From Paraniabella hibiscisoli (GTDB taxonomy: Bacteria; Bacteroidota; Bacteroidia; Chitinophagales; Chitinophagaceae), in contig NZ_JAKWBK010000004.1 of assembly GCF_022512515.1 (NCBI RefSeq), positions 62,001 through 126,000 of the forward strand: a DNA stretch of 64,000 bases. The letters are read 5' to 3'. Positions 41,173 to 51,971 of the stretch are shown piece by piece. Within the stretch, counting starts at the first letter, position 1, and every line of letters starts with the position of its first letter. Under the pieces are notes generated by a model, which was given only the letters and a program-made list of their open reading frames with translations, had not been told where the DNA came from and made no database searches. The position numbers and the translations under genes were made by a program.

Positions 41173-41828
41173 ATGAAACAATACACTAGTCTGCTCCTTT
41201 TTGCGCTGAGCGTTACACAGCCGTCCATCAGCCAAACCAATACTTCCGCTGAAATGATAGCCACAAAAGATGACAGCCATACAACCCGGGCTGCGGCAAT
41301 CGTAAGTAAACTGAATATCAAAGACGAACATAAACGCAAACAAACGCAGTCTTTACTTACCGATCATTTGAAAGAACTTCAAACTATTTTTGACAACCGG
41401 AAAAAGGAAATGCAAAATGCTGAAACTGCCGGTAGTAAGGAACTGGCGGATAGCAGGGCCCGAACCGCCTGGGACGCAGCCAATGGAAAGCTGAATAAAT
41501 TATATGCAGCATTTTTAGGTAAATTATCTATTTTGCTTAGCCTTGATGAAACAGAAATGCTGAAAGACCAGATGACTGAAAACGGATTACAACGCGAGTA
41601 TAATCATTATCTCACCTTGTTACCCAACCTGTCGGCGCAGCAAAAACTGCAGATAACGGCGTATTTGAAAGAAGCCAGGAAAACGCAATGAATGCGGCCA
41701 CGGCACAAAACCGGGCAGAATGGTTTATTAAATTCAGGGGACGTGCCAATAATTACCTTGCTGCAGCGGGATACGACCTGCGAAAAGCAACGGAAGAACT
41801 GGAGGCCAAAAGAAATAATTCAAAATAA
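41173..41828 (+). CDS. DUF3826-family secreted protein, one frameshift
   Basis: About 218 residues repaired. Signal peptide ending near SISQ, then a helical domain. TRAAAIVSKLNIKDEHKRKQT and QREYNHYLTLLPNLSAQQKLQI, and the C-terminal NRAEWFIKFRGRANNYLAAAGYDL, match my recollection of DUF3826 proteins, often found near polysaccharide-utilisation genes. The break is near 41681 (GG for GGG), after which the frame continues to 41828. Function unknown. Confidence 0.75.
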
Positions 41829-41859
41829 AAAACAACTACATAACAATACACAAACAGGC

Positions 41860-42210
41860 ATGGCTATACAAAAACAAGAGGTAGACAATCTCCTATCGCA
41901 ACTAAACAAAAAAGAAATTAAGTTTTCGGAAGTGCTGCAATTTATTGAAGCGCACTATACGCATACGGGAACAGCTTTTAAAAACGGAGAACAGCATAAT
42001 GCCGCTACAGAAAACCAGGGTAGCGCCAAGGTATTGAGCTTCGCGCAGGCTAATAACCTGTCTGAGGAAGAAACGCTTCAATTATTTGCCGAACACTACG
42101 ATGATGTATTAGGAACGCCAGAGGCCACAAATCATCAAAACATCAGGCAATTTATGAAATCGGGATGGGATGGTGTGCAATTCGAGGGATCAGCCCTTAC
42201 TGAGCGATAG
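41860..42210 (+). CDS. HopJ-family protein
   Basis: A 116-residue intact protein matching the HopJ family (PF08888): LNKKEIKFSEVLQFIEAHYTHTGTAFKNG, ENQGSAKVLSFAQANNLSEEETLQLFAEHY and IRQFMKSGWDGVQFEG. Despite the family name (type III effector), homologues occur widely in bacteria without type III secretion, and none is seen here. It follows DUF3826 by 31 bp and has its own terminator. Confidence 0.85.
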   Translation: MAIQKQEVDNLLSQLNKKEIKFSEVLQFIEAHYTHTGTAFKNGEQHNAATENQGSAKVLSFAQANNLSEEETLQLFAEHYDDVLGTPEATNHQNIRQFMKSGWDGVQFEGSALTER

Positions 42211-42230
42211 TCAACCCTATTTAATAGCAA

Positions 42231-42250
42231 AGCCCCCGAAAACGGGGGCT
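42231..42250 (+). terminator. Terminator after the HopJ gene
   Basis: AGCCCCCG with CGGGGGCT and loop AAAA. The T tail is weak (CTTGCTTAT). Confidence 0.7.
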
Positions 42251-42397
42251 CTTGCTTATAACTACCAAACCAAACTACTCTTTTGCTATATCTGTAAACG
42301 CTTCTATTTATTAGACGCAAAAACAGTCAAAATGATTACAGTTGGAATGCAAAAAAATGTGAAAGAAAATGAGTAACCGCCTGATTTTAAGGAAAAA

Positions 42398-43549
42398 TTA
42401 GGGTATAATTTCGAACAAAAACACCTGCTGCTTTTCTTTGGGATTAAAGTTATTATCCGCAATTAAAATAAGGGAGGCATGGCCATTAGGCAATACCGGT
42501 CCGAAAGTAATACCCTCTACATTGTCTATGTATCTTTCGAGAGCATTGAAGTTGAAAAGCAGCTTTTTTGTGGCAGGCTTGTAGTTTGTATTCCGGTACA
42601 AGCTTTTGGTAGTACTCACATTAGTAGCCTGTGAAAAATCTGCCAGGTAAATTTTGATAACGCAGTTTTCTACTCCTGTTGAAAAGGAACGCTCTAATAC
42701 TAAAAACCGGTTGTTAGAAATATTCAATATTTCAGGGATACCATTAATGCTAAAAGCAGTTTTAGGTATGGGCTCTGCAGCAATAGCGTCCAGCAAATAA
42801 CCATATTGCCCCACGGCCCTCTTACTTTTAACATCAAACTTTGTAAAGCGAACCGGGGCATTGGCATAAGCAGCGCTTGCCAGTGGGCCATCTTCGTGAA
42901 TAGCCCCTTCCATACTGGCCCATAAATACCGGTAATCTCTTGAAAAGCTCAATCCTTCCAAAACATCGTTTTCCTGGCGCCACTATCGCCCGCGTACATG
43001 TGCAAGTTAGCTGGGATCAGGAAACTATCTTTAAAACCGCCTTTCAAATCCATTTCATAGATCCAAGGATTTTGATATACCATACGGTTACTGCGAATAG
43101 CTTTATCGCCCTCGCTGCCCCAAACAAGGGTTTTTGTTTTTTATTATACCGAATGGATTCAGGATCGGCCGCATGCTCGGGTAAGATTTTCAGCGCCGGG
43201 AACGTGTCGTTTTGAGCGTTCTTAAGCGTCTCCACCGAAAGAAATCTTACCGAATCGATTTTATAATTATTGATATCAATAGCCGCCGTGTAAAACCGGG
43301 CAGCACTGGTGGCGGAACGTTCATCGCTGATAACAAAATACCTGCCTTCAGCAGCATCGTAATCAATACCCGACAAACCTCCTACCCAGGTGTTTTGTAT
43401 ATGCAGATCATGGGGGATTACATACTCATCTAAAAACTTCAGAGATGTTATACCCGCAACTTCAACCGAAGTGCCGGTATTTTTTTTGCTACATTACAAC
43501 TACCACATACAGCTGTTGCAAATACCGCTATAAAAAGGAGAGATCGCAC
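42398..43549 (-). CDS. Esterase-like activity of phytase family lipoprotein, several frameshifts
   Basis: About 385 residues if repaired. The N-terminus has a hydrophobic segment ending CGSC (lipobox-like), then GGLSGIDYDAAEGRYFVISDERSA, the signature of PF13449 phytase-like esterases. The later SFSRDYRYLWASMEGAI and NNRFLVLERSF segments also fit. Breaks occur at the T run 43480-43487 (eight T, nine expected) and near 43140 and 42965. The start is uncertain: GTG 43549 or an upstream TTG. Substrate not predictable. Confidence 0.78.
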
Positions 43550-43610
43550 AAAATATGTTTTGAACAAAACTAAGGGAATCAAGAGGTAACGAAGATTAAA
43601 AATAAATAAA

Positions 43611-43998
43611 GTTACAAGCCTGTAAGCCGGATTCTGTACCCTGTCATACTTCGACAAGCTCAGTATGACAAAGTGGTTATCATTTATCTGTTCCGCAAAT
43701 TACTCTGCGGAATCAATCTGCCTACCCTCCCCGATAGTTTTGCAACATTTTGCCGGGCCGGCAAAAAATCGGGGTTTACATGGCATTTCAGCACACAAGG
43801 TTTACCCAAAATACTTATTACTAAATATTCCCGTGAGCTCTTACCTCACATTTTCACCTTTTCCCGTAAAAAACAGGTAGTTATTTTCTGTGGCACTTTC
43901 TATCCCCGCGTTAAACGAAGCCCGGCTATTCACCGGTGTGCTGCCCTATGCTGTCCAGACTTTCCTCCCTTTTAAAAAGGCGATAACCCGGCTTGTAA
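43611..43998 (-). ncRNA. rnpB: RNase P RNA, bacterial class A
   Basis: On the minus strand the 5' side shows GTTACAAGCCGGGTTATCGCC, then GGGAGGAAAGTCTGGACAGC, the universal P4-region GAGGAAAGTC motif. Further on are GGGGATAGAAAGTGCCACAG with ACAGAAA, and the 3' end holds AATCCGGCTTACAGGCTTGT, pairing with the start. About 388 bases, the normal length. It is the catalytic RNA that matures tRNA 5' ends. A TATCTTTG promoter box lies just upstream. Confidence 0.95.
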
Positions 43999-44003
43999 CG
44001 ATG

Positions 44004-44011
44004 CAAAGATA
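44004..44011 (-). promoter_or_regulatory. -7 promoter box for rnpB
   Basis: TATCTTTG on the minus strand, six bases from the start of the RNA; exact TAnnTTTG match. Confidence 0.7.
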
Positions 44012-44182
44012 GTTGTTATTTGTTAGCCAGCTAAACTGCAGCAATCAGCGGTATTGTGTCACTCACTTGTACTATTGAATATATGGCATCTCTAAACTGC
44101 AGCTAGTTTTTTATTTCAGTTATAGTAACGCCTGTAAAGCAATCATCAGCGCAGTTTTTGGGAAAATACCCGCATGTTGAAA

Positions 44183-44617
44183 TCATGCCTTTATTGTTAG
44201 CTTCAAAAAAATAAGGTTTTCATCTTCATCCATGCGCAGCCACACATGTTTAGCTTTATCATATATTTCGTCCAGCGTTAAAGAGGCGTCATAACCATCA
44301 TGGGTATTCAGTGTTTCTTTGTTTTCTGTCCACTCCGCGTATAGTTTTATTTTAGTTCTATCCTGTTCATCCGGGCCCACACTTTTGTAAGTTCTGCTGG
44401 TAACCTTTCCTTTATTGACCTGTACCACCATCGATGAAGAGAAGCCCGTCCAGGAGCTCCAGGTTTGTGTATACGAATAACTGTCGTTGTTAGCGGCTTT
44501 AAAATCGAGCCAGGTCTTATAGCTCCGATGAAATGCATCGCTGCTGTAAAAGCGCTCCTTTTTACAGGCCTGTGTTAAAAACAACAAGCTTACAGTAAAA
44601 GCCATCCAATATTTCAT
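44183..44617 (-). CDS. Small lipoprotein, DUF6174-like
   Basis: A 144-residue intact protein with a lipobox LLFLTQAC at about residue 18. The mature part (WLDFKAANNDSYSYTQTWSSW, VVQVNKGKVTSRTYK, TLDEIYDKAKHVW) recalls DUF6174-type small domains in which a WxxxxxxxYxY segment, a V-x-V-x-x-G-x-V strand pair and a final LxxIxxxA helix recur. The assignment is tentative. Function unknown. Confidence 0.6.
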   Translation of the reverse strand: MKYWMAFTVSLLFLTQACKKERFYSSDAFHRSYKTWLDFKAANNDSYSYTQTWSSWTGFSSSMVVQVNKGKVTSRTYKSVGPDEQDRTKIKLYAEWTENKETLNTHDGYDASLTLDEIYDKAKHVWLRMDEDENLIFLKLTIKA

Positions 44618-44663
44618 AAAACATTGTTTTATTTATTGAACGTGCTTTAAAATAACAACGCAA

Positions 44664-45686
44664 CTAATACTTAAAAAATATTTCGGTTGCGCCATATCCG
44701 TAACGGGAATCGTATTGATTAACGAAATAGCTTACCTCTTTCTTTAGCTTTAAAGCATCATGAATTTCATCTCTCAGCTTGCCCGTTCCCACACCATGAA
44801 TAACGACCAGTGTTGGCTGCATATGGGCCACTGCCAGATCATAAAACTTTTCAAAGGTCTTTAACTGCAGTGTCAGCATTTCAAAATTATTCATGCGCTC
44901 ATGGCTGTCGGCCAGTTTCTCAATATGCAGGTCAACTACGCTTCTTGCCGGCTCCAAATGCTTCCGAGCTTCTTTGGCATTGTATATTTTAAATCCCCTG
45001 CTGGCGAGTTTATCTAATGGCAATTTTATTTCCTCCGGAGCTTTATCAGGATACCTGTCGAGTAACTGGTAAGAGAAAGAAGCTTCATTCTTTTTCTTCA
45101 GCTCTTCTATGCGATTAAACAGCTGCTTGGGTTTTAGTTTGATACTGGTTTCAAAATGGTCGGCTTTACCCTTTTCTGCAACCGGCAGCGAAAAATCGAA
45201 TTCAAAGGCCGGGCTATCACTCATATCAGAAAAATCTACATCATGGATATAAAAATTCTCGAATGGCTGAATAGTATTTTTGAGCTCGAAATCTGCGTCT
45301 CCAAAAAAGTGAGCTTGTAATCAAATTTATAAACAGCTTTGCTATTGTTAACCAGGTACACTTTCAGCTTTTCTACATATTCATCCCCAAACTCATCAGT
45401 ATCCATTACCGGCAAAAAATTAAGCCATACGCCATTCTCTACCCGGTCTTCTTTATCTTGTTTTTCTTTCCGGATATTGTCTATGTATTTTTTGGAGCCG
45501 GTTGCGGGTTGTTTTTTTCTTTTGTGTAAACCGTTTGTAATAAGGAAAATCAACCTGGTCGAGATGTACAGGAAACTTAACACCCCGCACTTCTATCATC
45601 GCCATATTTTTATTGATAAATTCTACAATCTCTCCTTCTTCATCTGAATGAAGCACTAATACTTTATCGCCTACCTGATATTTCAT
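44664..45686 (-). CDS. DUF2027 and Smr domain protein, two frameshifts
   Basis: About 340 residues. The N-terminus (MKYQVGDKVLVLHSDEEGEIVEFIN) is a KOW/DUF2027-like start and the middle is beta-rich. The C-terminal Smr domain has VDLHIEKL, LVVIHGVGTGKLRDEIHDAL and YGYGATEIFFK, a MutS2-type nuclease-like fold with the DLHG/HGxGxGxL motifs. Breaks occur near 45526 (A run; one extra or two missing A) and 45309 (T run). Role uncertain: Smr domains cut or bind nucleic acids, for instance in ribosome rescue. Confidence 0.88.
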
Positions 45687-46142
45687 CCTGCAAAATTACA
45701 ACAATAAAGAGGATTTACAGAATGACTACCAGAACGGCAGGGTATTTAACAGATGTTCAGCAGATAATAATATGTCGCCGCTACGCGGCTGTATTCCATA
45801 ATGAAACTATCATTCTACCAATATGGTACCGCTACGCGGCACAGCGATAACAACATGCCTGGTTCCGAATAAATCCTACAAGAATTCGTTTCATCCTGCT
45901 GAATTATAACGATAAACAGGATTTACAGAATACGCACCACAACAGTAAAAGGCATTCAGTTTCTAAGAAGTACATAGTGAAATAAGCTGCTATGAATAGG
46001 ACAGCACATCAGTTATGGCCACGAATGCACCAATTAATGATGTAAAGGCTGTCCGGAACTATTAATACACACTTGTATTGTCTGAGTTAAAAAATGCTTC
46101 TGAATGAATAAATACGATAGCAAATTTGTTATTGTCTTGATT
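45687..46142. repeat. Intergenic region with two repeat types (CTACG hairpins, copy B; and a duplicated 35-bp block)
   Basis: No gene. Two hairpins with identical cores (GCCGCTACGCGGC near 45776-45788 and ACCGCTACGCGGC near 45828-45840) flank a CTACCAATAT word. Separately, the TCCTGCAAAATTACAAC block at 45685 and a diverged copy at 45895 are both followed by AGGATTTACAGAAT. The rest shows nothing recognisable. Confidence 0.65.
45691..45698 (-). promoter_or_regulatory. -7 promoter box abutting the DUF2027-Smr start
   Basis: TAATTTTG on the minus strand, four bases before the ATG at 45686. Transcript would be nearly leaderless. Confidence 0.55.
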
Positions 46143-46517
46143 TTATAAAAACGCCCTTCCGAAAAGAAATCCCGTGAATATTACATCTGCAAAAACCCTG
46201 ATCATCAATACCCGACCATCAAAATTGGGAGCGCCGTAACCTATGTATGTAATGTAAACATTCAATACAAAAAGTAATAATACAGCAATCACTTTACCAA
46301 CTATACCCAAACGTGTAAACACCAGGCCAAACGGTATTTGCACCACTAATGGGAATAGCAGAAACGGAAGCAGGTAAGCAACAGAGTCCGGAAAATTCAT
46401 TAAAACGCCTTTGAAAAACGTCAACAAAGAATTGCCATTTGTTAAAACAAAAAGCACATAAGCAACAAAATTGCAAAGTATGGCTACTAGTAGACTTTTC
46501 AATCTCAAAAAAATCAT
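46143..46517 (-). CDS. Small four-TM membrane protein
   Basis: An intact 124-residue hydrophobic protein with about four TM helices (LLVAILCNFVAYVLFVL; VAYLLPFLLFPLVVQI; VIAVLLLFVLNVYITYI; VFADVIFTGFLFG). No family recognised. Its ATG overlaps the stop of the APC permease gene by four bases (ATGA), so translation is coupled and it may be a partner of that permease. Confidence 0.7.
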   Translation of the reverse strand: MIFLRLKSLLVAILCNFVAYVLFVLTNGNSLLTFFKGVLMNFPDSVAYLLPFLLFPLVVQIPFGLVFTRLGIVGKVIAVLLLFVLNVYITYIGYGAPNFDGRVLMIRVFADVIFTGFLFGRAFL

Positions 46518-48213
46518 TTCTCTCCGGCCAGCTTGCTATGCCGGTACCCGTATAAAAAGTAGATCACCAGGCCTAATGCCATCCATATAAAGAACCAGAA
46601 CCAGCTAATGGCCGGAATTTCTATTAGCAGGTACATGCAGGTTAATACACCCATAACAGGTATTAATGAATATTGTTTCTGAACGGTTTTAATGGTAATA
46701 ATGAGCGCTATCAGCAGAAATACCAAAAACAATATTTCCTGGTAGGCTTCGGTGCCTATGTTCTCTACAGCACTGATTAACCGCTCCCTGAACAGGTACA
46801 CAAATAGTATATACAAAGCCGGAATAATTATCCGGCCATTAATGTACGGGATCTTAAACTTTCCGGGCTCTTTAGCAATAGGTGGCAACAAAAGCACCCC
46901 ACCACATACTAATATAAACGCAAATAAGGTACCGATACTGGTGAGATCTGTTACCAGGCCGCTCTGTAGGAACAAGGCCCCTGCCCCTACAATTACCCCG
47001 GTAATAATGGTCGAAAACGAAGGAGTTTGGTATTTAGGATGAATTTTCTGGAAGACTTTGGGCAGTAAGCCATCGCGGCTCATGCTCATCCAGATACGGG
47101 GCTGACCGATCTGGAAAACGAGTAACACCGACGTGGTGGCCACTACCGCGCTTACAGAAATGATCTTTTCGATCCAGGGCGCTCGTTTTTCAAATACAAA
47201 AGCCAGGGGATCATCTACCCCGTCAAAACTACTGTAGCTTTCGATACCGGTCAATACTAATGCTATGGCAATGTAAAGAACGGTGCAGATCACCAGGGAG
47301 TAAATCATACTACGCGGCAAATCCCTCTGGGGATTTTTACACTCTTCTGCAGTAGTAGAGATGGCGTCGAAACCGATATAAGCATAGAACACTGCCGAAA
47401 CGCCTTTTAGCACTCCCTCAAAACCATTAGGCATAAAGGGTGTCCAGTTATTAGTATCTACAAAAAAGCACCTGCTACAATTACAAAAATGATCACAGCG
47501 ATCTTGAAGATGACCATATAATTGGCTGATTGCTTACTCTCTTTAATACCTATATAGGCCAGCCAGGTAACCAGGCAAACTATGATAAAAGCAGGCAGGT
47601 TAAAAAATACAGGTGAACCGGCAAAGCGTGGCGCTTCGTTATAAGCTTTAATGGCGAACTGGTAGCTGGCAATGTCTTTGGGAGACAGGTTGGCCGCATT
47701 TTGCTGCAGCTCGGTGGTAGCCTTGTTAAAGGCCTGTATAGCCGTTTGTGGATCTACCAGCATCCAGTCAGGCAGGTGAATATTAAACACATGTTCAAGC
47801 AGGTTATTAAAATAGCCGCTCCATGAAATAGCTACCACTATATTACCAATGGCATACTCCAGGATCAGGGCCCAGCCGATGATCCAGGCTACTACTTCTC
47901 CAAAACTCACATAAGAATAGGTGTAGGCACTACCTGAAACCGGCACCCTGCTGGCAAATTCGGCATAACAAAGCGCAGAGAAACCACAGGTAATAGCTGT
48001 AATAATAAAAAGTACCGAAACACCCGGCCCCCCATTAAAAGCAGCACCGCCGATGGTAGAAAAAATACCGGCGCCCACTACCGCTGCAATGCCCAGAAAA
48101 GTAAGATCTTTTACGCCCAGTATCTTTTTCAACCCGGCATCATGTCCATCACCGTACCCATCTGCCGCATCTTTTAATATATTCTCTATTTTCTTTTTTC
48201 GCAGTATAGACAT
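46514..48213 (-). CDS. APC-superfamily amino-acid permease, one frameshift
   Basis: About 566 residues, 12 or more TM helices. The N-terminal LKKILGVKDLTFLGIAAVVGAGIFSTIGGAAF is the APC signature with its GAGIF substrate-binding turn. FYAYIGFDAISTTAEECKNPQRDLP is the CAT-type segment. It most resembles cationic or broad amino-acid transporters (YhdG/CAT). The break is in a T run near 47459-47464 (six T, seven expected). A long insert between TM helices (about residues 130-190) is unusual for the core fold but common in this subgroup. Confidence 0.9.
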
Positions 48214-48278
48214 TGTTATGCTTTAAAGTTTTTGGTTTTAGGTTTGAAGTTAAAAAAACTACACCTTAATTCGAACTT

Positions 48279-49243
48279 TTAATAGTCACGCTTCACCAGC
48301 AACAATGCCAGGTCTTTCAGCGGTTGTTTACGTTTGGCCAGTACGGCAATTTCTTCAATATAACCCAAAGCGTCATTGAGAAACAGGTCTTTTTGAGCGA
48401 TGGCCCATTCATCTATTTTACAGTCGCGGTATAATTGCAATACCCGGGCTACCTTATCAGCAGCATTCCCATTTAACAATTCCCGCAGCTCTTGCTTCTG
48501 AGCCGCATTGGCCACTTCCAGCGCCTGAATGAGCAGGAAGGTTTTTTTGTTCGAAAGAATATCTCCGCCCGGTTGCTTGCCAAACTTCTCAGGGTCACCA
48601 AAAGCATCGAGGTAATCATCCTGCATCTGGAAGGCCAGCCCGATCTTTTGCCGGCCTCGTACAATAAAGCCAGGTTACCCAGACTACCGCCCCCTAATAT
48701 ACCACCCATTTGCAGGCTGGCAGCCAGCAAAACCGATGTTTTAAGGGTAATCATGTGCAGGTATTCTTCATAAGAAACATTATCGCGCAGCTCAAAATCC
48801 ATATCGTATTGCTGCCCCTCGCATACTTCTGCAGCCGTTTTATTGAAGAGCGTAAGAATGCGTGGAATAAATTCAGGATTGAGTTTGGTTATATAATCAT
48901 ACGCCTTTACCAGCATTACATCACCGGCAAGGATGGCTGTAGGCTCATTATACTTACTATGAACGGTTGGCTGGCCACGTCTCAAAGGCGCCCTATCCAT
49001 TATATCATCGTGGATCAACGTAAAGTTATGAAACAGTTCGATGGCAGTGGCCGTATGCCAGGCATCCGGATGTATTTCCCCTAATAGCTCATTAGCCATC
49101 AGGCACAAAACAGGCCTGAAACGTTTTCCGCCCAAAGACAGAAAATAATTATTAGGTTCGTACAGGCTCGCGGGCTGCTCCGGGAAATGGGAGCGGCTGA
49201 AATGTGCCGAAAACTTCTTTGATAAATCCTCAAATGATTGCAT
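48279..49243 (-). CDS. Polyprenyl diphosphate synthase, one frameshift
   Basis: Trans-isoprenyl synthase chain-elongating IPP onto allylic diphosphates. It shows GGKRFRPVLCL, the first Asp-rich motif LIHDDIMDRAPLRRG (DDxxD), GQQYDMDFE and the second Asp-rich motif QMQDDYLDAFG. The break is near 48647 (four A, five expected), within YEAGKKIGLAFQMQ. Repaired length about 322 residues. Chain length (C15 to C20+) is not clear from the residues ahead of the first motif. A promoter box abuts the start codon. Confidence 0.92.
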
Positions 49244-49247
49244 GCGC

Positions 49248-49255
49248 CAAAAATA
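49248..49255 (-). promoter_or_regulatory. -7 promoter box abutting the polyprenyl synthase start
   Basis: TATTTTTG on the minus strand, four bases before the ATG at 49243; exact TAnnTTTG match. Confidence 0.55.
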
Positions 49256-49399
49256 GATAAAATAAGGGCGAATAAATACTGTTTTTACAACGGGTTATTA
49301 AGTATTGCAGATGAGTGGCCTTGGAAAACCGATCAAATAATACCGGAAAATTTCGGCGAAAACGATTTAAATTACAAAACAAACAATGCCCTCCCCGAA

Positions 49400-50913
49400 A
49401 TGAAAAAGATATTTGCTGTTTTTTACTTGCTGCCGGTAATTTTAAATAGTTATGCCTGTAATAAAAACACAGTGGCCCAGGTACCTGATAACCCAAAACC
49501 ACCGGAAAGGCAGTTTGCATCTGCAGCAGTTATCAACCAGCGGCTGGGACGTGGGATTAACCTGGGCAATACCTGGGAATCCAGCTGGGATAAAAAGAAA
49601 GTGTACCGGCCGATTTCGAAAAAATTGCGTCTAAAGGGTTTACCAGCGTTAGGCTGCCCATACGTTGGGAAATGCCAGACCGGTCTCAATTCACGGCCCC
49701 TTACACCATTAATAATACTTTTCTGAATAAAATTAAATCAGCTGTAGATGAAGCGCTGAAAAATAAATTGCATGTTATCATTAATATGCATCATCATGAC
49801 AGCCTGTACGCTCATCCAGACCAATTAAAGCCGATGTTTTTGGCACAATGGAAACAAATAGCGTCTTCTTTTAAAGATTACCCTGACAGCCTTTTGTTTG
49901 AAGTGCTGAATGAGCCGCACGGAAACCTTGATGCCGGCAGATGGAATACTTTTTTGCGGAAGCACTGCAAATTATTCGGGAAACGAACGCACAAAGAACC
50001 GTCTTACTGGGGCTTGCCGAATGGGGTGGCGTAAGCGCACTCGGTAAGCTCTCCGTTCCGCAGGATCAACATCTGATACTTACGATCCATTACTATAATC
50101 CTTTTCATTTTACCCACCAGGGCGCCAGCTGGACAGCAGGATCTGATGCCTGGCTGGGCACGCGTTGGAGAGACACCGAACTGGACCGGCAGGAAGTTAA
50201 AGATGATTTTAAAGCTGCCATTGAGTTTTCTAAAGCCAGGAACATCCCTGTGAATGTTGGTGAATTTGGCGCTTACAGTACCGCCGATATGGACTCCCGC
50301 ATTAAATGGACGCGGTTTATGGCACGTTATTTTGAGCAACAGCAATTTAGCTGGAACTACTGGGAATTTAATTCAGGATTTGGCATTTATGACCCCGTCA
50401 AAAACACTTACAACACAGGCCTGGTAAATGCACTTACTACTGATGCAATGACTACACCTGTACCCGTAACCTTTACTAATCTTTACAGCAGTAACTTTTC
50501 GAACCCACAGGCTGATGGCTGGAAACTTTATAACAATGACGCCTCTGCCTCCGCTGCCCTTACCATAATAAATGGCAAGGCCGTTATACATATTTCATCA
50601 GCGGGAACCCAAACATGGTATATACAGTTAATACGCGCTAACACATCTATAACTGCCGGAAAAACCTATCGCCTGACGTTTACTGCGGCTGCTGAAAACA
50701 ACAGGAACATCTCCTTGCGTTTCAGCAAAGCAGCGCCCCTGGACGGTTTATGGAAGCAAACAATTTAGTATTACCAAAAGCGAAGAAACTTACCAACACG
50801 TTTTTACAGCCGCCAGTACCGACGCGAAAACCAACCTCGTTTTTTCTTTGGGAAATAATGGGCTCGCTCCCGTAACGCTTTCCAATATCAAACTGGAAGA
50901 AATTAAATTTTGA
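49400..50913 (+). CDS. GH5-family glycoside hydrolase with C-terminal carbohydrate-binding module, three frameshifts
   Basis: About 505 residues. Signal peptide with a Cys near residue 20 (NSYACNKN), so possibly a lipoprotein. The GH5 barrel shows GINLGNTWESSWD, SVRLPIRWEMP, NMHHHD, the acid/base Glu in LFEVLNEPHG, HYYNPFHF, and the nucleophile Glu in VNVGEFGAYS. A C-terminal beta-sandwich (about 350-505, GWKLYNND..., KTYRLTFTAAAE) resembles CBM4/9. Breaks lie near 49605, 49955 and 50736. It probably cleaves beta-1,4-glucans or mannans. It is isolated, not in a polysaccharide-utilisation locus here. Confidence 0.9.
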
Positions 50914-51046
50914 TTGCTACGGTTATTATCTTATTCATCCATTCTTTAACTGCCTTTTTACTCGCCGGCATTATTACTTTCGCCCGTATTGCATGACCAT
51001 AGTGCGTAAAAGAAAAGACTACTTATTTTATTTTCAATAAATACTG

Positions 51047-51062
51047 AAAGTTTAATAACTTT
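51047..51062 (+). promoter_or_regulatory. Inverted repeat upstream of the GbsR-type regulator
   Basis: AAAGTT-TAAT-AACTTT, just upstream of a TATCTTTA -7-like box (51067-51074). The place fits an autoregulatory operator. Confidence 0.4.
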
Positions 51063-51092
51063 AGAATATCTTTACATAACAAAACAGCCAAC

Positions 51093-51602
51093 ATGAGTGC
51101 AGTAGAACAATCCAAGCAAAAATTTATTGACACCTGGGGCGCCTTGGGCAGTGACTGGGGAATTAACAAATCGGTGGCACAGGTGCAGGCCCTGTTACTG
51201 GTATCTGATAAGGCTTTATCAACGGATGATATTATGGAGGCTTTAAAAATATCCAGGGGAAATGCCAATATGAGCTTGCGCCAGCTGATGGACTATGGCA
51301 TTATTTATAAAAAAGTAATGGCGGGAGAAAGAAAGGAGTTTTTTATTGCTGAAAAGGATGTGTGGAAATGGGCGCTTCGCATTGCTATGATGCGCAAGCA
51401 AAAAGAAATCAACCCGGTACTTTCTATTTTAAAAGATCTGAAGGATGATACCCGGGGCGATAAAACAACCGAGGGAAAAGCCTTTAATAAAATGGTAGGC
51501 GAAATTCAATCCTTTACCGACCAGATCAGCACTATGGCCGACAAAGTATTTGAATCGAACCGGGGAGAACTGTTGCTAAAATTACTGAAAGTAATTATGT
51601 AG
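51093..51602 (+). CDS. GbsR/MarR-family transcriptional regulator
   Basis: An intact 169-residue winged-helix protein. WGINKSVAQVQALLLVSDKALSTDDIMEALKISRGNANMSLRQLMDYGIIYK is characteristic of GbsR-type regulators, followed by a helical dimerisation tail. GbsR proteins control osmoprotectant or membrane-related genes. It is three bases upstream of a run of small membrane-protein genes on the same strand, which are its likely targets. A short palindrome precedes it. Confidence 0.88.
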   Translation: MSAVEQSKQKFIDTWGALGSDWGINKSVAQVQALLLVSDKALSTDDIMEALKISRGNANMSLRQLMDYGIIYKKVMAGERKEFFIAEKDVWKWALRIAMMRKQKEINPVLSILKDLKDDTRGDKTTEGKAFNKMVGEIQSFTDQISTMADKVFESNRGELLLKLLKVIM

Positions 51603-51604
51603 CC

Positions 51605-51970
51605 ATGAACTACAATATTTTCTGCTATATCATTTACTCAATCATCACTATTTATATTATTATATGGGTAGGGAAATTGTTCCACCGTAATGGCAGGGTA
51701 TTTATAGTGAAGCTATTTAACGACAATTCTTCATTAGCCGACACCACCAACAATATCATCCTTGTTGCTTACTATCTCTTTAATATTGGGTACGCAGTTA
51801 TCCAGTTCAGCTTTTGGGAGCAGGTTACCAATGCCGGCCAGTTGATCTCCTCTGTTTCGAACAAAACGGGCATACTGATATTAATATTAGCAGCAACGCA
51901 TTACTGTAACATTTTTATTATATATACGCTTTCCAAAAAATCTACATTCATCACATCTAAAACATCATAA
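51605..51970 (+). CDS. Small membrane protein, first of a paralogous pair
   Basis: A 121-residue protein with about three TM helices. Its cytoplasmic loop FHRNGRVFIVKLFND and the following YLFNIGYAVIQFSFWEQV align with the next gene's FKNSIVYMKDIFNG and YLMNLGFALYILKI. The two are tandem paralogues. It begins three bases after the regulator gene. Function unknown. Confidence 0.7.
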   Translation: MNYNIFCYIIYSIITIYIIIWVGKLFHRNGRVFIVKLFNDNSSLADTTNNIILVAYYLFNIGYAVIQFSFWEQVTNAGQLISSVSNKTGILILILAATHYCNIFIIYTLSKKSTFITSKTS

Positions 51971-51971
51971 A

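Noticed and set aside
41860..42210. HopJ as a secreted type III effector
   Set aside because: No type III secretion gene is present, and the family is widespread in organisms without it; only the family name is kept.
43665..43975. Open frames across 43665-43975
   Set aside because: They lie in the antisense of RNase P RNA, whose conserved core motifs explain the sequence.
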